From assembly GCF_013404075.1 (NCBI RefSeq), contig NZ_JACBJQ010000028.1:21265-85264 (forward strand): a DNA stretch of 64,000 bases, read 5' to 3'. Position 1 is the stretch's first letter. The number at the start of each line of letters is the position of its first letter. The notes under the pieces were generated by a model that worked only from the letters and a program-made list of their open reading frames with translations, ran no database searches and was not told the DNA's origin. Of the stretch, positions 8,315-16,763 are shown in pieces. Both the position numbers and the translations under genes were made by a program. The DNA comes from Mycolicibacterium vinylchloridicum. Its GTDB lineage: Bacteria; Actinomycetota; Actinomycetes; Mycobacteriales; Mycobacteriaceae.

Positions 8315-10663
8315 CTAGCGGCCGAAACCGGCGTCTCGTAAGGCTTGCGCCATCGAACCTGACGACCCGCTGCTCTCACGCCGGCCACCATCGCCGCCGC
8401 CACGGGTCGGCTGACGGCGCTCGCCGCGGCCGGGATTGCCACCACCACGCTCAGATCTCTTGGCTTGCCGGGACTTTGGCTCATCGCCAAGGCGAAGAGT
8501 GAGCCCGATCCGCTGGCGGTCCACATCGACCTCGAGGACCTTCACCCGCACCACCTGACCGGACCGCACCACCTCGTGCGGATCGGAGACGTAACGGTCC
8601 GACATCGCCGACACGTGAACCAGACCGTCCTGATGGACCCCGACATCGACGAAGGCGCCGAAGGCCGCGACATTGGTGACGACACCTTCCAGCACCATGC
8701 CGACCTTCAAGTCGGCCACCTTCTCCACCCCGGCGGCGAAGGTCGCTGTGGAGAACGCCGGCCGCGGATCGCGGCCCGGTTTCTCCAACTCGGACAGGAT
8801 GTCGGTCACCGTCGGCACACCGAATCGGTCGTCGGCGAAATCGGCTGGCCGAAGCGACCGCAGCGAGCGCTCGTTGCCGATGAGCTCGGCCAGCGCGATG
8901 CCCGAGCGGTCCAGGATTCGCCGGACCACCGGATAGGCCTCAGGGTGGACACCCGACGCGTCGAGGGCGTCGTCGCCACCGCGGATTCGCAGGAATCCCG
9001 CACATTGCTCAAAAGCCTTGGGGCCCAATCGTGCTACATCCAACAGCGCGCGGCGGCTGCGGAACGGCCCGGTCTTCTCCCGGTGGGCGACGATCGCCTC
9101 GGCCAGCGACTCCGACACCCCGGACACCCGCGCCAGCAGCGGTACCGACGCGGTGTTCAGATCCACCCCCACAGCGTTGACGGCATCCTCCACCACGGCG
9201 TCGAGGCTGCGCGCGAGCGTACCCGGCGTGACGTCGTGCTGATACTGGCCGACACCAATCGATTTGGGCTCGATCTTCACCAGTTCGGCAAGCGGATCCT
9301 GCAGCCTTCGCGCGATCGACACCGCGCCGCGCACCGTCACGTCCAGGCTCGGCAGCTCGCGCGCGGCATAGGCCGATGCGGAATACACCGAGGCGCCTGC
9401 CTCACTGACCATCGCCTTTGCCGGCGCCGTCGTACCGGTGCCGCGGATGTCATTGATCAGTTCGGTGGCCAGAGCATCGGTCTCACGCGAGGCGGTGCCA
9501 TTGCCGATCGCGATCAGCTCGACCCCGTGGCGACTGACCAACGCTGCCAGTGTGGCCTTCGCCGTATCCCATTGCCGCTGAGGCTGATGGGGGTAGATCG
9601 CACAGGTCTCGAGCACCTTGCCGGTGCCGTCGACGACGGCGACCTTCACACCGGTGCGGAAGCCGGGATCCAGGCCCAGCGTGGTCCGATTGCCTGCCGG
9701 GGCGGCCAGCAGAAGATCCTTGAGATTCTTGGCGAACACCGCGACGGCGTCGTCCTCGGCGCGCTGGCGCAACCGCATCCGCGCATCGACCGCCCCGGAG
9801 ATCATCAGCCGGGTCCGCCACGCCAACCGGACGGTGGCGGCCAGCCAGGGCGTCGCCGCCGCCTTGGCGGTCAGATCGACGCCGAGCGCCCGTGCCACCA
9901 TCACCTCATAAGCGTCGTCGCTGCCGCCGTCGAAGCGCAGCGCGAGGGCCTGTTCCTTCTCACCGCGCATCACCGCGAGCACCCGGTGTGACGGCATGTC
10001 CTCGAGTCGCTCAGAGAACTCGAAATAGTCACGGAACTTCTGTGCCGCTTGACTTTTCGCGGCCTCTTCGGAGTAGGGCGTTGTGCGCAGCGCGCCTTCG
10101 GCCCAGAACTTGGTCCGGATCGCGCCGACCAGCTCGGCATCTTCGGCGGCACGTTCGATGAGTATGTGCCGGGCGCCGTCCAGCGCCGCCGCGGCGTCGG
10201 CGACGTCGCCGTTCAGGAACGCGACGGCCACGATCTCGGGGTCGACGGCAGGGTCGGCGAGCAGCCGATCAGCGAGCGGCTCCAAGCCGGCTTCGCGAGC
10301 GATCTGAGCCTTCGTGCGCCGCTTCGGTTTGTACGGCAGGTAGATGTCCTCGACCCGGGACTTGGTCTCGGCGCTCAGCAGCGCGATCCTCAGCTCGTCG
10401 GTGAGCTTGCCCTGCTCTTCGATCGACGCCAGCACCGCGTCCCGCCGTTCGTCGAGCTCGCGCAGATACCGCAACCGCTCCTCAAGGTCGCGCAGCTGGC
10501 CGTCGTCGAGGCTGCCGGTGACTTCCTTGCGGTACCGGGCGATGAACGGCACGGTTGCGCCTTCGTCGAGCAGCCGGACTGCGGCCGTCACCTGCGCCTC
10601 GGCTACCGCGAGTTCCTCAGCAAGACGGGCGTTTACGGATTTGAGGGTTGGGCTCGAAGTCAC
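8315..10663 (-). CDS. tex: Tex-family S1 RNA-binding transcription accessory protein
   Basis: A 782-residue protein of normal Tex length. The N-terminal helical region includes ATVPFIARYRKEVTGSLDD, one of the most conserved Tex segments. The middle contains the YqgF/RNaseH-like fold (TLGLDPGFRTGVKVAVVD at about 330-350), then the helix-hairpin-helix pair (DLNTASVPLLARVSGVSESLA; GPKAFEQCAGFLRI), and an S1 RNA-binding domain near 645-715 (VGMVLEGVVTNVAAFGAFVDVGVHQDGLVH, split here as one continuous domain). The tail after the S1 domain is Arg/Gly/Ser-rich and basic. Tex binds nucleic acid and affects transcription and RNA turnover. It is monocistronic here. Confidence 0.95.
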   Translation of the reverse strand: MTSSPTLKSVNARLAEELAVAEAQVTAAVRLLDEGATVPFIARYRKEVTGSLDDGQLRDLEERLRYLRELDERRDAVLASIEEQGKLTDELRIALLSAETKSRVEDIYLPYKPKRRTKAQIAREAGLEPLADRLLADPAVDPEIVAVAFLNGDVADAAAALDGARHILIERAAEDAELVGAIRTKFWAEGALRTTPYSEEAAKSQAAQKFRDYFEFSERLEDMPSHRVLAVMRGEKEQALALRFDGGSDDAYEVMVARALGVDLTAKAAATPWLAATVRLAWRTRLMISGAVDARMRLRQRAEDDAVAVFAKNLKDLLLAAPAGNRTTLGLDPGFRTGVKVAVVDGTGKVLETCAIYPHQPQRQWDTAKATLAALVSRHGVELIAIGNGTASRETDALATELINDIRGTGTTAPAKAMVSEAGASVYSASAYAARELPSLDVTVRGAVSIARRLQDPLAELVKIEPKSIGVGQYQHDVTPGTLARSLDAVVEDAVNAVGVDLNTASVPLLARVSGVSESLAEAIVAHREKTGPFRSRRALLDVARLGPKAFEQCAGFLRIRGGDDALDASGVHPEAYPVVRRILDRSGIALAELIGNERSLRSLRPADFADDRFGVPTVTDILSELEKPGRDPRPAFSTATFAAGVEKVADLKVGMVLEGVVTNVAAFGAFVDVGVHQDGLVHVSAMSDRYVSDPHEVVRSGQVVRVKVLEVDVDRQRIGLTLRLGDEPKSRQAKRSERGGGNPGRGERRQPTRGGGDGGRRESSGSSGSMAQALRDAGFGR

Positions 10664-10791
10664 CCGGAGACCCTACCCAACGATGTCGCGCACACCGGTG
10701 AACGGGCGACGAGTTGCCAGTGCGCGCCGCGATTCCGCCGATCCCGGTTCCGGTTCGGAATAGCCCGCGAGAGTCGGAGGTTGGCCGGTGT

Positions 10792-11217
10792 ATGCCCAGA
10801 GAACTGACCGAGTCCGAGCGGCAGGAGTTCCTCGCCGCCAAACATGTGGCGGTCCTGTCCGTCGCCGCCGAAGACGGCCGTCCGCCGGCCAGCGTTCCGA
10901 TCTGGTACGACTACGCGCCGGGTGGCAATGTCCGGGTCACCACGGGCGCGGCGAGCCGGAAGGCCCGGCTGATCAAGAAGGCCGGGGCGGTGGCATTGGT
11001 GGTGCAGAACGAGGAGCCGCCCTATGTATACGTGACCGTCGAGGGAACGGTGGTCGACGCCACCACACCCACCCCGCCGGAGATCCTGGAAGCGATCGCC
11101 GTGCGCTATCTCGGCGACGAGGCCGGCAAGCAGTTCGTTCAGTCGATGGAAGGGCACGAGAACGTGCTGTTCACCATCCACCCGGATCGATGGTTGACGG
11201 CCGACTTCTCGGAGTGA
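10792..11217 (+). CDS. PPOX-class (pyridoxamine phosphate oxidase-like) flavin/F420 protein
   Basis: A 141-residue split-barrel protein. The ATG at 10792 is preceded by GGAGG twelve bases upstream; the frame is open further back but lacks a better start. The N-terminal pattern FLAAKHVAVLSVAAEDG then PPASVPIWYDYAPGGNVRVTT is that of Rv1155-like PPOX proteins, which bind FMN or F420 and reduce or sense small substrates. SRKARLIKKAGAVALVVQNEEPPYVYVTVEG follows in the right order for the second half of the barrel. Divergent from tex with about 130 bases between starts. Cofactor (FMN, F420, haem) is not decidable from sequence. Confidence 0.85.
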   Translation: MPRELTESERQEFLAAKHVAVLSVAAEDGRPPASVPIWYDYAPGGNVRVTTGAASRKARLIKKAGAVALVVQNEEPPYVYVTVEGTVVDATTPTPPEILEAIAVRYLGDEAGKQFVQSMEGHENVLFTIHPDRWLTADFSE

Positions 11218-11298
11218 GTTGGGATCGGTAGGGGGTTGTCAGTTCTTTACTTCTCGCAACGACGCCATGGAGGCGGCGAGTAACGAGAGGAAGAACCC

Positions 11299-11595
11299 AT
11301 GAAGATCGTCCCGACCCCCATCGCTCAGCAGATCGACCGCGTCGATCGGCAATACAGCCTCTACATCGGCATCAGCACCGGCCTGTTGGCGTTCTGGTCG
11401 ATCTACCGCGTCATCTGGTCGCTCTACCTGGCGCTGACCTACGACTTCATCTTCGGCTCGCTGGTGTTCCCGATCGTGCTGTGGGGTGTCATCGGTGTCG
11501 TCGCGGCGATCGTTTCGCTCGGCTTCGTCACCCGCTATCTCAAGGGATCGGCGACCGGCACCACCGGAACCGGTACCCCGACCACTCAGGTCTGA
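11299..11595 (+). CDS. Small two-helix membrane protein, unknown function
   Basis: A 98-residue protein preceded by AGAGGAAG seven bases before the ATG. It has two long hydrophobic segments (about residues 22-50 and 52-80: SLYIGISTGLLAFWSIYRVI; LVFPIVLWGVIGVVAAIVSL) and ends in a Thr/Gly-rich cytoplasmic or external tail. No enzymatic motif is visible and I do not recognise the family. The untranslated region just ahead contains paired CTCG/CGAG and CGCC/GGCG segments (about 11254-11282). It is followed at once by a strong hairpin, so it is probably a single-gene transcript. Confidence 0.7.
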   Translation: MKIVPTPIAQQIDRVDRQYSLYIGISTGLLAFWSIYRVIWSLYLALTYDFIFGSLVFPIVLWGVIGVVAAIVSLGFVTRYLKGSATGTTGTGTPTTQV

Positions 11596-11601
11596 CTGCG
11601 G

Positions 11602-11634
11602 CCCTGGTGCCCGCCGGACGTGCGGGCACCAGGG
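11602..11634 (+). terminator. Strong hairpin terminator-like structure
   Basis: A perfect 13-base-pair stem (CCCTGGTGCCCGC at 11602-11614 with GCGGGCACCAGGG at 11622-11634) around a seven-base loop, starting seven bases after the stop of the small membrane protein gene. It lacks a U-tract, like many intrinsic terminators proposed in mycobacteria. Confidence 0.7.
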
Positions 11635-11763
11635 GGAATGCTGAAACGGCCCGCGTCGTAGCGGCGATAGCAGGGGTACACGGGTTCGCCCCGGGTACGC
11701 CCATCGCCGATGTGTGCGACGATGCCCCTACGCCGAGGGGCCAATGAGAGGACTGCCGGATTC

Positions 11764-12375
11764 ATGACTGAAGGTCACCGCACCGCGCCGTTCCTCCGCG
11801 CAATCCTGGTCGCAGGCTTGACCGCCGGCGCGGCATTCGGCGGGGCAGCCACCGCATCGGCCGACCCGATGACGCCGACGCCGATTCCGGTTCCGTCGGA
11901 TCCGGCAGCCGTGCCACCAGGCCAGCCGGTGGCCATGCCCGTCGATCCCGGTGCCGCTCCCGCGCCTGCGCCGCCACCGCCCGGCGCGCCGCCGTCGGTC
12001 CCCGAGATCGCCAACCCGACGTACGGCTCGCAGAACACCCCGGGCGTCCTCGGGTCGCTCAAAGACATGTGGCATCAGGTCCGCGACCCGTACTACGGGC
12101 CGCAGGACGAGGCGTATGCCGGCGGCTCCGTCGCGCCGCCACCGGGGGCGGGAGCCCCGCCGCCGCTGCCGCCCGGGTTCACGTCGTACACCGCGCCCGG
12201 CTCGGAGGCGCCCCCGGGGGAGTACGGCCCGGGTAAACCGCCGCCGCCCGGGACCCCGGCGCTGCCGCCGGGCTACTACTCGCTGAGCGGGCCTCCGCCG
12301 CCGGGCTACGAATACAACGCGCCCGGCCAGCCGGCGCCGATCACTGCCACACCCGCGCCGGCACCCACGCCATAG
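11764..12375 (+). CDS. Exported proline-rich protein
   Basis: A 203-residue protein from the ATG at 11764. A cleavable signal peptide is visible: basic start TEGHRTAPFLR, hydrophobic AILVAGLTAGAAFGGAA, then ATASADP, the usual mycobacterial cleavage context. The mature part is dominated by Pro, Gly and Ala with PPPPG-type runs in both halves and a less biased centre (GVLGSLKDMWHQVRDPYYGP) that may be the conserved core. No catalytic or binding motif is seen. Proline-rich exported proteins of this type are common in mycobacterial envelopes; function is unknown. Confidence 0.72.
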   Translation: MTEGHRTAPFLRAILVAGLTAGAAFGGAATASADPMTPTPIPVPSDPAAVPPGQPVAMPVDPGAAPAPAPPPPGAPPSVPEIANPTYGSQNTPGVLGSLKDMWHQVRDPYYGPQDEAYAGGSVAPPPGAGAPPPLPPGFTSYTAPGSEAPPGEYGPGKPPPPGTPALPPGYYSLSGPPPPGYEYNAPGQPAPITATPAPAPTP

Positions 12376-12428
12376 CGACTCGGCTCACCATCTTTCGGGG
12401 TAGGGGATTGCCCGCGCCGTCTGCTGGT

Positions 12429-12434
12429 TATATT
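12429..12434 (+). promoter_or_regulatory. Candidate -10 element (TATATT)
   Basis: TATATT lies 48 bases before the ATG of the small exported protein at 12477, in an AT-rich island within GC-rich sequence. I see no clear -35 element; this is a candidate only. Confidence 0.3.
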
Positions 12435-12476
12435 TGCTAAGTATCTCGATGACGTCTGAACGCTGGAGTCGTGCTC

Positions 12477-12740
12477 ATGACCTTGATCAGAACCGCGCTG
12501 ACCGCTGTCGGCGCACTCGCGGTTGGACTCGCGATCGGCATCGCGCCGGCCAGCGCCGACCCGCCACCGCCGGACCAGAATGTCGGTGAGCCGGTGCCGG
12601 CCTGGGCGCCGGGCAAGCCGGCCGAGACGTGGGCCGGGCGCCCTGTCGTGTGGACCCACATGTGGGGCGGCCGCTGGGGCGTGTGGATCAACGACGGCTT
12701 CATCACACTGTCGTCCAACCCGGTCACCAACGGCGGCTGA
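12477..12740 (+). CDS. Small exported protein with Trp-rich mature part
   Basis: An 87-residue protein; the ATG at 12477 is preferred over the in-frame GTG six bases earlier because GGAG then has an eight-base spacing. The first 28 residues form a signal peptide (LIRTALTAVGALAVGLAIGIAPASADP). The mature part is short, Pro-rich, then contains six Trp residues (AWAPG, TWAG, VVWTHMWGGRWGVWIN), an unusual density. No family recognised. It lies between two other small exported protein genes that each have their own promoter-like AT-rich leader. Confidence 0.65.
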   Translation: MTLIRTALTAVGALAVGLAIGIAPASADPPPPDQNVGEPVPAWAPGKPAETWAGRPVVWTHMWGGRWGVWINDGFITLSSNPVTNGG

Positions 12741-12822
12741 ACGGTCCCTGGCAGCGAGTCTCACTCGTCACAAATGCAGTCCGCGGCAGACCTAGGGGTG
12801 GATACTGCCCAGTGGACCGCTA

Positions 12823-12828
12823 TATAGT
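12823..12828 (+). promoter_or_regulatory. Candidate -10 element (TATAGT)
   Basis: TATAGT at 12823-12828 sits about 40 bases before the ATG at 12868, inside the AT-rich stretch GCTATATAGTTAG. The -35 region is not clear. The spacing suits a short leader for the exported protein gene. Confidence 0.35.
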
Positions 12829-12867
12829 TAGTCCGCTTAAGGTTTTAGGGATGAGGGCAGGAGAACG

Positions 12868-13329
12868 ATGACCGGGTTGAAGCGTCGCGCAAAGCTCGCG
12901 GGAATGGCGTTGAGCGCCGTGGCGGCCGCGAGTGTCATCTCGGCCGGCCCGGCGGCCGCCGATGCCACCGATGACTATCCGATCCCGCACCGCATCATCA
13001 TCACCCAGTGCGACACCGAGCAGTACATGGCCGCCGCGCGCGACACCAGCCCGGTGTACTTCGAGCGCTACATGATCGACCGGAGCAACCGGCCGCCAGA
13101 GGTGCAGCAGATCGCCTTCGACCGCATCCACTGGTTCTTCTCGCTCGACCCGGTGGCTCGCCGTCAGTACTCCGAGGACACCGCGACCAACATCTATTAC
13201 GAGTTCGTCGCGACCCGCTGGGGCAACTGGGCAAAGCTGTTCTTCAACAACAAGGGCGTGGTCGCCAAGGCCACCGACGTGTGCATGAACTACCCCAAGG
13301 GCGACATGTCGGTGTGGGACTGGGTGTAA
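12868..13329 (+). CDS. Exported mycobacterial protein, unknown function
   Basis: A 153-residue protein with AGGAGA four bases before the ATG. Signal peptide: basic TGLKRRAKLAG, hydrophobic MALSAVAAASVISAG, cleavage near PAAADA. The mature domain is about 120 residues, rich in aromatic and charged residues (PHRIIITQCDTEQYMAAARD, YFERYMIDRSN, HWFFSLDPVARRQYS, VATRWGNWAKLFFNN) and has two Cys that could form a disulfide (in ITQCDTE and DVCMNYP). It resembles the DUF5078-type exported mycobacterial proteins from memory, but I cannot confirm that. Function unknown. Confidence 0.72.
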   Translation: MTGLKRRAKLAGMALSAVAAASVISAGPAAADATDDYPIPHRIIITQCDTEQYMAAARDTSPVYFERYMIDRSNRPPEVQQIAFDRIHWFFSLDPVARRQYSEDTATNIYYEFVATRWGNWAKLFFNNKGVVAKATDVCMNYPKGDMSVWDWV

Positions 13330-13392
13330 CTCCGGAGTTGTTTTCTGGCGAGCTAATCTCCGGACCGCGGTAACAAAGGCGTCAATTCCACC

Positions 13393-13400
13393 TATATACA
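13393..13400 (+). promoter_or_regulatory. Candidate -10 element (TATATACA)
   Basis: TATATACA at 13393-13400 lies 37 bases upstream of the ATG at 13437 in otherwise GC-rich sequence. It is a candidate -10 box for the exported protein gene; no -35 box assigned. Confidence 0.35.
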
Positions 13401-13436
13401 GGCATCAATGGTGATGCCCGGATACACAGGTGGACG

Positions 13437-13988
13437 ATGAAGCAAACTCAGTCGACGGTCCTCGATCCCATACGCCTCGGTTCCGCCCTGGCGGCAGCCG
13501 TGACCTGCGCATCGATCGGCTTCGCGCCGGCAGCCGCGGCCGACCCGGTTCGCGTGCCGTGCGTCGTGCTCGATCAGGTTCGCGAGAGCCTCGACAACGA
13601 CATCAACGCCGGCATCGGCGGGGTTCGGATCGTCATCAGCTCGCCGTACGCGAGCGGGGCCGCCCAGCAACGCGACACCAACGTCAAGCTCGCCATGATC
13701 AGCCACGGTGTCCACTACATGGAGGATGTGAACGGTCCCGGCATCGTCCCTGGACTGGCGCCGGCGCTTGTCGACCTGCGCCGCGCGAGCGACGACATGC
13801 GTGACGCGGTCGGGGCGCTGTTCGTGATCTCGGGTGGCGGGTTCGGGTACGGGTACGGCGGGTACGGGCCGACGGTGTCGAACGCGTGGCCGCAGCCCTC
13901 GACGTGGACGGCGATCGACTGGGCCGACCAGAAGAAGGATGACATCTACGCGCTGGTGAACGGCCTTCAGCCGACCTGCCAGCCTTAG
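13437..13988 (+). CDS. Exported protein, unknown function
   Basis: A 183-residue protein with AGGTGG before the ATG. Residues about 10-36 are a signal peptide (LGSALAAAVTCASIGFAPAAAADP). The mature part begins with a Cys (RVPCVVLDQ) and ends with one (QPTCQP), suggesting a disulfide that closes the fold. Between them is a helical region (LDQVRESLDNDINAGIG) and a Gly/Tyr-rich loop (GGGFGYGYGGYGPT near residue 135). I do not recognise the family. It is the last of four small exported proteins encoded in tandem and ends three bases before the convergent FKBP gene. Confidence 0.7.
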   Translation: MKQTQSTVLDPIRLGSALAAAVTCASIGFAPAAAADPVRVPCVVLDQVRESLDNDINAGIGGVRIVISSPYASGAAQQRDTNVKLAMISHGVHYMEDVNGPGIVPGLAPALVDLRRASDDMRDAVGALFVISGGGFGYGYGGYGPTVSNAWPQPSTWTAIDWADQKKDDIYALVNGLQPTCQP

Positions 13989-13991
13989 CGG

Positions 13992-14624
13992 TTACGAGGC
14001 GCTGAGGATTTTGATCGCGAAGACCAGGGTGTCGCCGGGCAGGATGCCCGCCCTGGGCTGACCCTCCGGGTAGCCGTCGGCGGAGACCATGGCGACCGCG
14101 ACCGTGGATCCGACCTTCTGACCCGCGATGGCCTTCTGGAAGCCGGGCACGACGCCGTCGAGGGGGAAGTCCGCCGGTTCGCCACGCTGGTAGCTGCTGT
14201 CGAACACCGATCCGTCCCGCCCGTTGACGCCCATGTAGCAGACCGACACCATGGCGTTCGGCGCGACAACCGGTCCGGTGCCGGCCTGCAACGTCTGCAC
14301 CTGGGTGGCGGCGACGCTGAACGGCGCGGTCACCGTGACGAAGGGTGCGGCGGTGTCCGTGGATCCGGTGACCGCAACGCTGCCGGTAGCCCCGGGCAAC
14401 GTCCATTCGGGGGTGCCCGGATTGGCGGGCGGTGTCGTCGGGCACGTGCCGTCCGGGCCGGCCGCTTGGGTCACCGTGGAAGCGACGGCTGGAGCGCTGG
14501 AGGCCTTGCTCGCCGACGGGCTACTGGTCTCGGAGCCGCATGCGGCCACCGTCAGAGCGATCGATGCGGCGCAGGCTACGAGTGCGACGGCGGAGGGCAC
14601 GCGAGAGGAATTCACGGTCGCCAC
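13992..14624 (-). CDS. FKBP-type peptidyl-prolyl isomerase lipoprotein
   Basis: A 210-residue lipoprotein. The signal ends in a lipobox, LTVAACGS, so Cys29 should be lipidated and the protein anchored on the outer face of the membrane. A Ser/Ala-rich linker follows, and the C-terminal half is an FKBP domain: GPVVAPNAMVSVCYMGVNG, then GSVFDSSYQRGEPADFPL, then VVPGFQKAIAGQKVGSTVAVAM and GDTLVFAIKIL, in the family order. These positions (Y, F-D, V-I-like VV-PGF) build the proline isomerase pocket. A role in folding exported proteins is likely. It is convergent with the exported protein gene to its left and divergent from pepD. Confidence 0.88.
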   Translation of the reverse strand: MATVNSSRVPSAVALVACAASIALTVAACGSETSSPSASKASSAPAVASTVTQAAGPDGTCPTTPPANPGTPEWTLPGATGSVAVTGSTDTAAPFVTVTAPFSVAATQVQTLQAGTGPVVAPNAMVSVCYMGVNGRDGSVFDSSYQRGEPADFPLDGVVPGFQKAIAGQKVGSTVAVAMVSADGYPEGQPRAGILPGDTLVFAIKILSAS

Positions 14625-14798
14625 GCTACAGCCGCATAGGCCGGGTCGGGCCCAACGGCACCCATTATTGACCCGATAAAAAGTCTTGGCTCACGTTGAA
14701 CCAATTCTCAGCAAAGCTTCAGACACCGCAGGCAGCCTGCATTCAGGCGCTAGCTGGCGCAAACATTAATTTGTCATGAGAAAGAGAAGTCCAACGCG

Positions 14799-16202
14799 AT
14801 GAACTACCAGTCAGGGAATGCGCCGCACGACCGCCACCACCAATGGCGACCGAAAGATGCTGTTGATCAATCTAACTCGAATCAGTGGGACCAGGCCCGG
14901 TATCAATCGCATTACGATACTTCTTATACGACACAGATGTACCCGCCGAGCTACGGACCGCACGGCGATATGCGCAGTCAATTTGTGAGACCACCGTCAC
15001 AGCAAAATCCAAAACCGCGATCGAAAGCTCGGGCCGGAGTGTTGGTGGCCGGTACGGCCGCGGTCGCCATGGTTGCCGGCGCCGGCGCCGTCGTCGTGGT
15101 CGACCACCTCGGGCAGCCGGCCGCCACGGTCGCCGCACCCAAGCCCGCCGCCGGAATGTCTGCGCCGAAGGCCGGGCCGGTCTCCGGCCAGCCCGCTGCC
15201 CAGGCTCCCGTCGGATCGGTCGAGCAGGTCTCGGCCAAGGTGTTGCCCAGCGTGGTCAAACTCCAGATCAGCATGGGCCAGGGACGTGAGGAAGGATCCG
15301 GAATCGTTCTGAGCTCCGACGGGCTGATCTTGACCAACAACCATGTCGTGGCGGCGGCCGCGCAGGCCGCGGACGGCCAGGACCCGACGGCGGACGGTCC
15401 GGGGGTGCGACCGTTCGGCCGCTCCAGCGGCGGTGTCGAGGCCACCGTGACCTTCTCCGACGGCCGCACAGTGCCGTTCACCGTCGTCGGCACCGATCCC
15501 GCCGACGACATCGCGGTGGTGCGTGCGCAGAACGTCTCGGGGCTGACGCCGATCACCATCGGTTCGTCCAAGGACCTCAAGGTGGGGCAAAACGTCGTCG
15601 CGGTCGGCTCGCCGCTGGGCCTGCAGGGCACCGTGACCACCGGCATCATCAGCGCGCTCGACCGTCCGGTGGCCACCGGTGACGGGCAGACCGGCCAGCA
15701 TTCGGTCATGAACGCGATCCAGACCGACGCCGCCATCAATCCGGGCAACTCGGGCGGGGCGCTGGTGGACATGAACGGTGATCTGATCGGCGTGAACTCG
15801 GCGATCGCATCCCTTGGCGGCGGCCAGGATTCGCAGGCAGCACAGAGCGGGTCGATCGGCCTCGGCTTCGCCATCCCCGTCGATCAGGCCAAACGCCTTG
15901 CCGACGAACTGATCTCCACCGGAACCGTCCAGCACGCCTCACTCGGTGTCCAGCTCAGCTCGGACGACAGCGCGCGCGGCGCGATGATCGCGGGCGTCGC
16001 GGACGGCAGCCCGGCGGCATCGGCCGGCTTGCCGCAGGGTGCGGTCATAACCAAGGTGGACAGCCATGTGATCGACGGCCCGGAGTCACTCGTCGCCGCC
16101 ATTCATTCCAAGGCACCCGGTGACAACGTCACCGTGACGTACGACGATCCGTCAGGCGCGTCCCATACGGTGCAGGTCACGCTCGGCCAGATGCAGTCGT
16201 AG
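14799..16202 (+). CDS. pepD: HtrA/PepD-like membrane-anchored serine protease with PDZ domain
   Basis: A 467-residue protease. Residues 1-77 are a cytoplasmic, Gln/Tyr/Asn/Pro-rich tail; about 80-103 a transmembrane helix; then a Pro/Ala linker and the trypsin-like domain outside the membrane. Catalytic residues are His182 (LTNNHVVA), Asp237 (DPADDIAVV) and Ser318 (NPGNSGGALVD). A PDZ domain follows at about 375-465 (LGVQLSSDD, GSPAASAGLPQGAVITKVD). This is the plan of mycobacterial HtrA-like proteases such as PepD, which act in envelope stress. The symbol is by family; the usual mprAB two-component neighbours are absent, so it may be a paralogue. A strong hairpin follows. Confidence 0.9.
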   Translation: MNYQSGNAPHDRHHQWRPKDAVDQSNSNQWDQARYQSHYDTSYTTQMYPPSYGPHGDMRSQFVRPPSQQNPKPRSKARAGVLVAGTAAVAMVAGAGAVVVVDHLGQPAATVAAPKPAAGMSAPKAGPVSGQPAAQAPVGSVEQVSAKVLPSVVKLQISMGQGREEGSGIVLSSDGLILTNNHVVAAAAQAADGQDPTADGPGVRPFGRSSGGVEATVTFSDGRTVPFTVVGTDPADDIAVVRAQNVSGLTPITIGSSKDLKVGQNVVAVGSPLGLQGTVTTGIISALDRPVATGDGQTGQHSVMNAIQTDAAINPGNSGGALVDMNGDLIGVNSAIASLGGGQDSQAAQSGSIGLGFAIPVDQAKRLADELISTGTVQHASLGVQLSSDDSARGAMIAGVADGSPAASAGLPQGAVITKVDSHVIDGPESLVAAIHSKAPGDNVTVTYDDPSGASHTVQVTLGQMQS

Positions 16203-16214
16203 GCAAACTGATCT

Positions 16215-16259
16215 GCCGCACAAGATAATTGGAGCGATGCTCCGATTATCTTGTGCGGC
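16215..16259 (+). terminator. Long hairpin terminator-like inverted repeat
   Basis: Arms GCCGCACAAGATAAT (16215-16229) and ATTATCTTGTGCGGC (16245-16259) pair perfectly; after one T-G mismatch the inner arms GGAGC and GCTCC pair around a three-base loop (GAT). It starts 12 bases after the pepD stop and ends 20 bases before the next gene. No U-tract follows. Confidence 0.7.
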
Positions 16260-16279
16260 GGTCGCTATAGTCGCTCAGC

Positions 16280-16699
16280 GTGAACCGTACTGTGCGCCGG
16301 CTCGGCATCGTCATGGCACTCGGTGGTCTCGCCGCTGCGAGCCTGCCGGCATGCTCATCATCGGACTCGACCTCGACCTCCGTTTCGGCGGCCGACTGCA
16401 CCAAGACCGGACTTGCCGACGCGGCCACCAAAGCGGTTCAGGCCGTGGCCCAGGACAACATCTACCGGATCGACGATGTCAAATGTGCTGCCGGCTGGGC
16501 GGTGACAAGCGGCCTGTGGTCCAGTACCGCCAATCCCGACATGGGTGCACCCACCACTCTGGTCTTCCAGCAGCAGGGCCTGCAGTGGGTGAACCAGGAC
16601 AAACAGAAGGTGTGCGGCACGAACGCGTCGACAACGCCCGCACCGGCCGACGCCACGATTCCCACCGACCTGTACGAGTTTGGCTGCCTGACCGGATAG
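16280..16699 (+). CDS. Putative lipoprotein, unknown function
   Basis: A 139-residue protein from a GTG start. The N-terminus is basic (NRTVRRLG), then hydrophobic, and ends in the lipobox-like LPACSS (Cys25), so it is likely a lipoprotein. The mature part contains three more Cys (AADCTK, DVKCAAG, KVCGT, and a terminal FGCLTG), of which pairs could form disulfides. The Ser/Thr-rich segment after the lipobox is a typical linker. No family recognised. It lies between two unrelated genes with its own upstream hairpin, which suggests separate transcription. Confidence 0.7.
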   Translation: MNRTVRRLGIVMALGGLAAASLPACSSSDSTSTSVSAADCTKTGLADAATKAVQAVAQDNIYRIDDVKCAAGWAVTSGLWSSTANPDMGAPTTLVFQQQGLQWVNQDKQKVCGTNASTTPAPADATIPTDLYEFGCLTG

Positions 16700-16763
16700 C
16701 GCTGATGTTTCGGGTGGGTATGCACTAGCTTTGTGCGATGTGTCGAGGGGAGCACACGCGCTG

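Noticed and set aside
8465..9991. A 508-codon plus-strand frame opposite tex
   Set aside because: Composition (Arg, His, Gly, Gln) is that of antisense of a coding gene, and tex is unmistakable on the minus strand.
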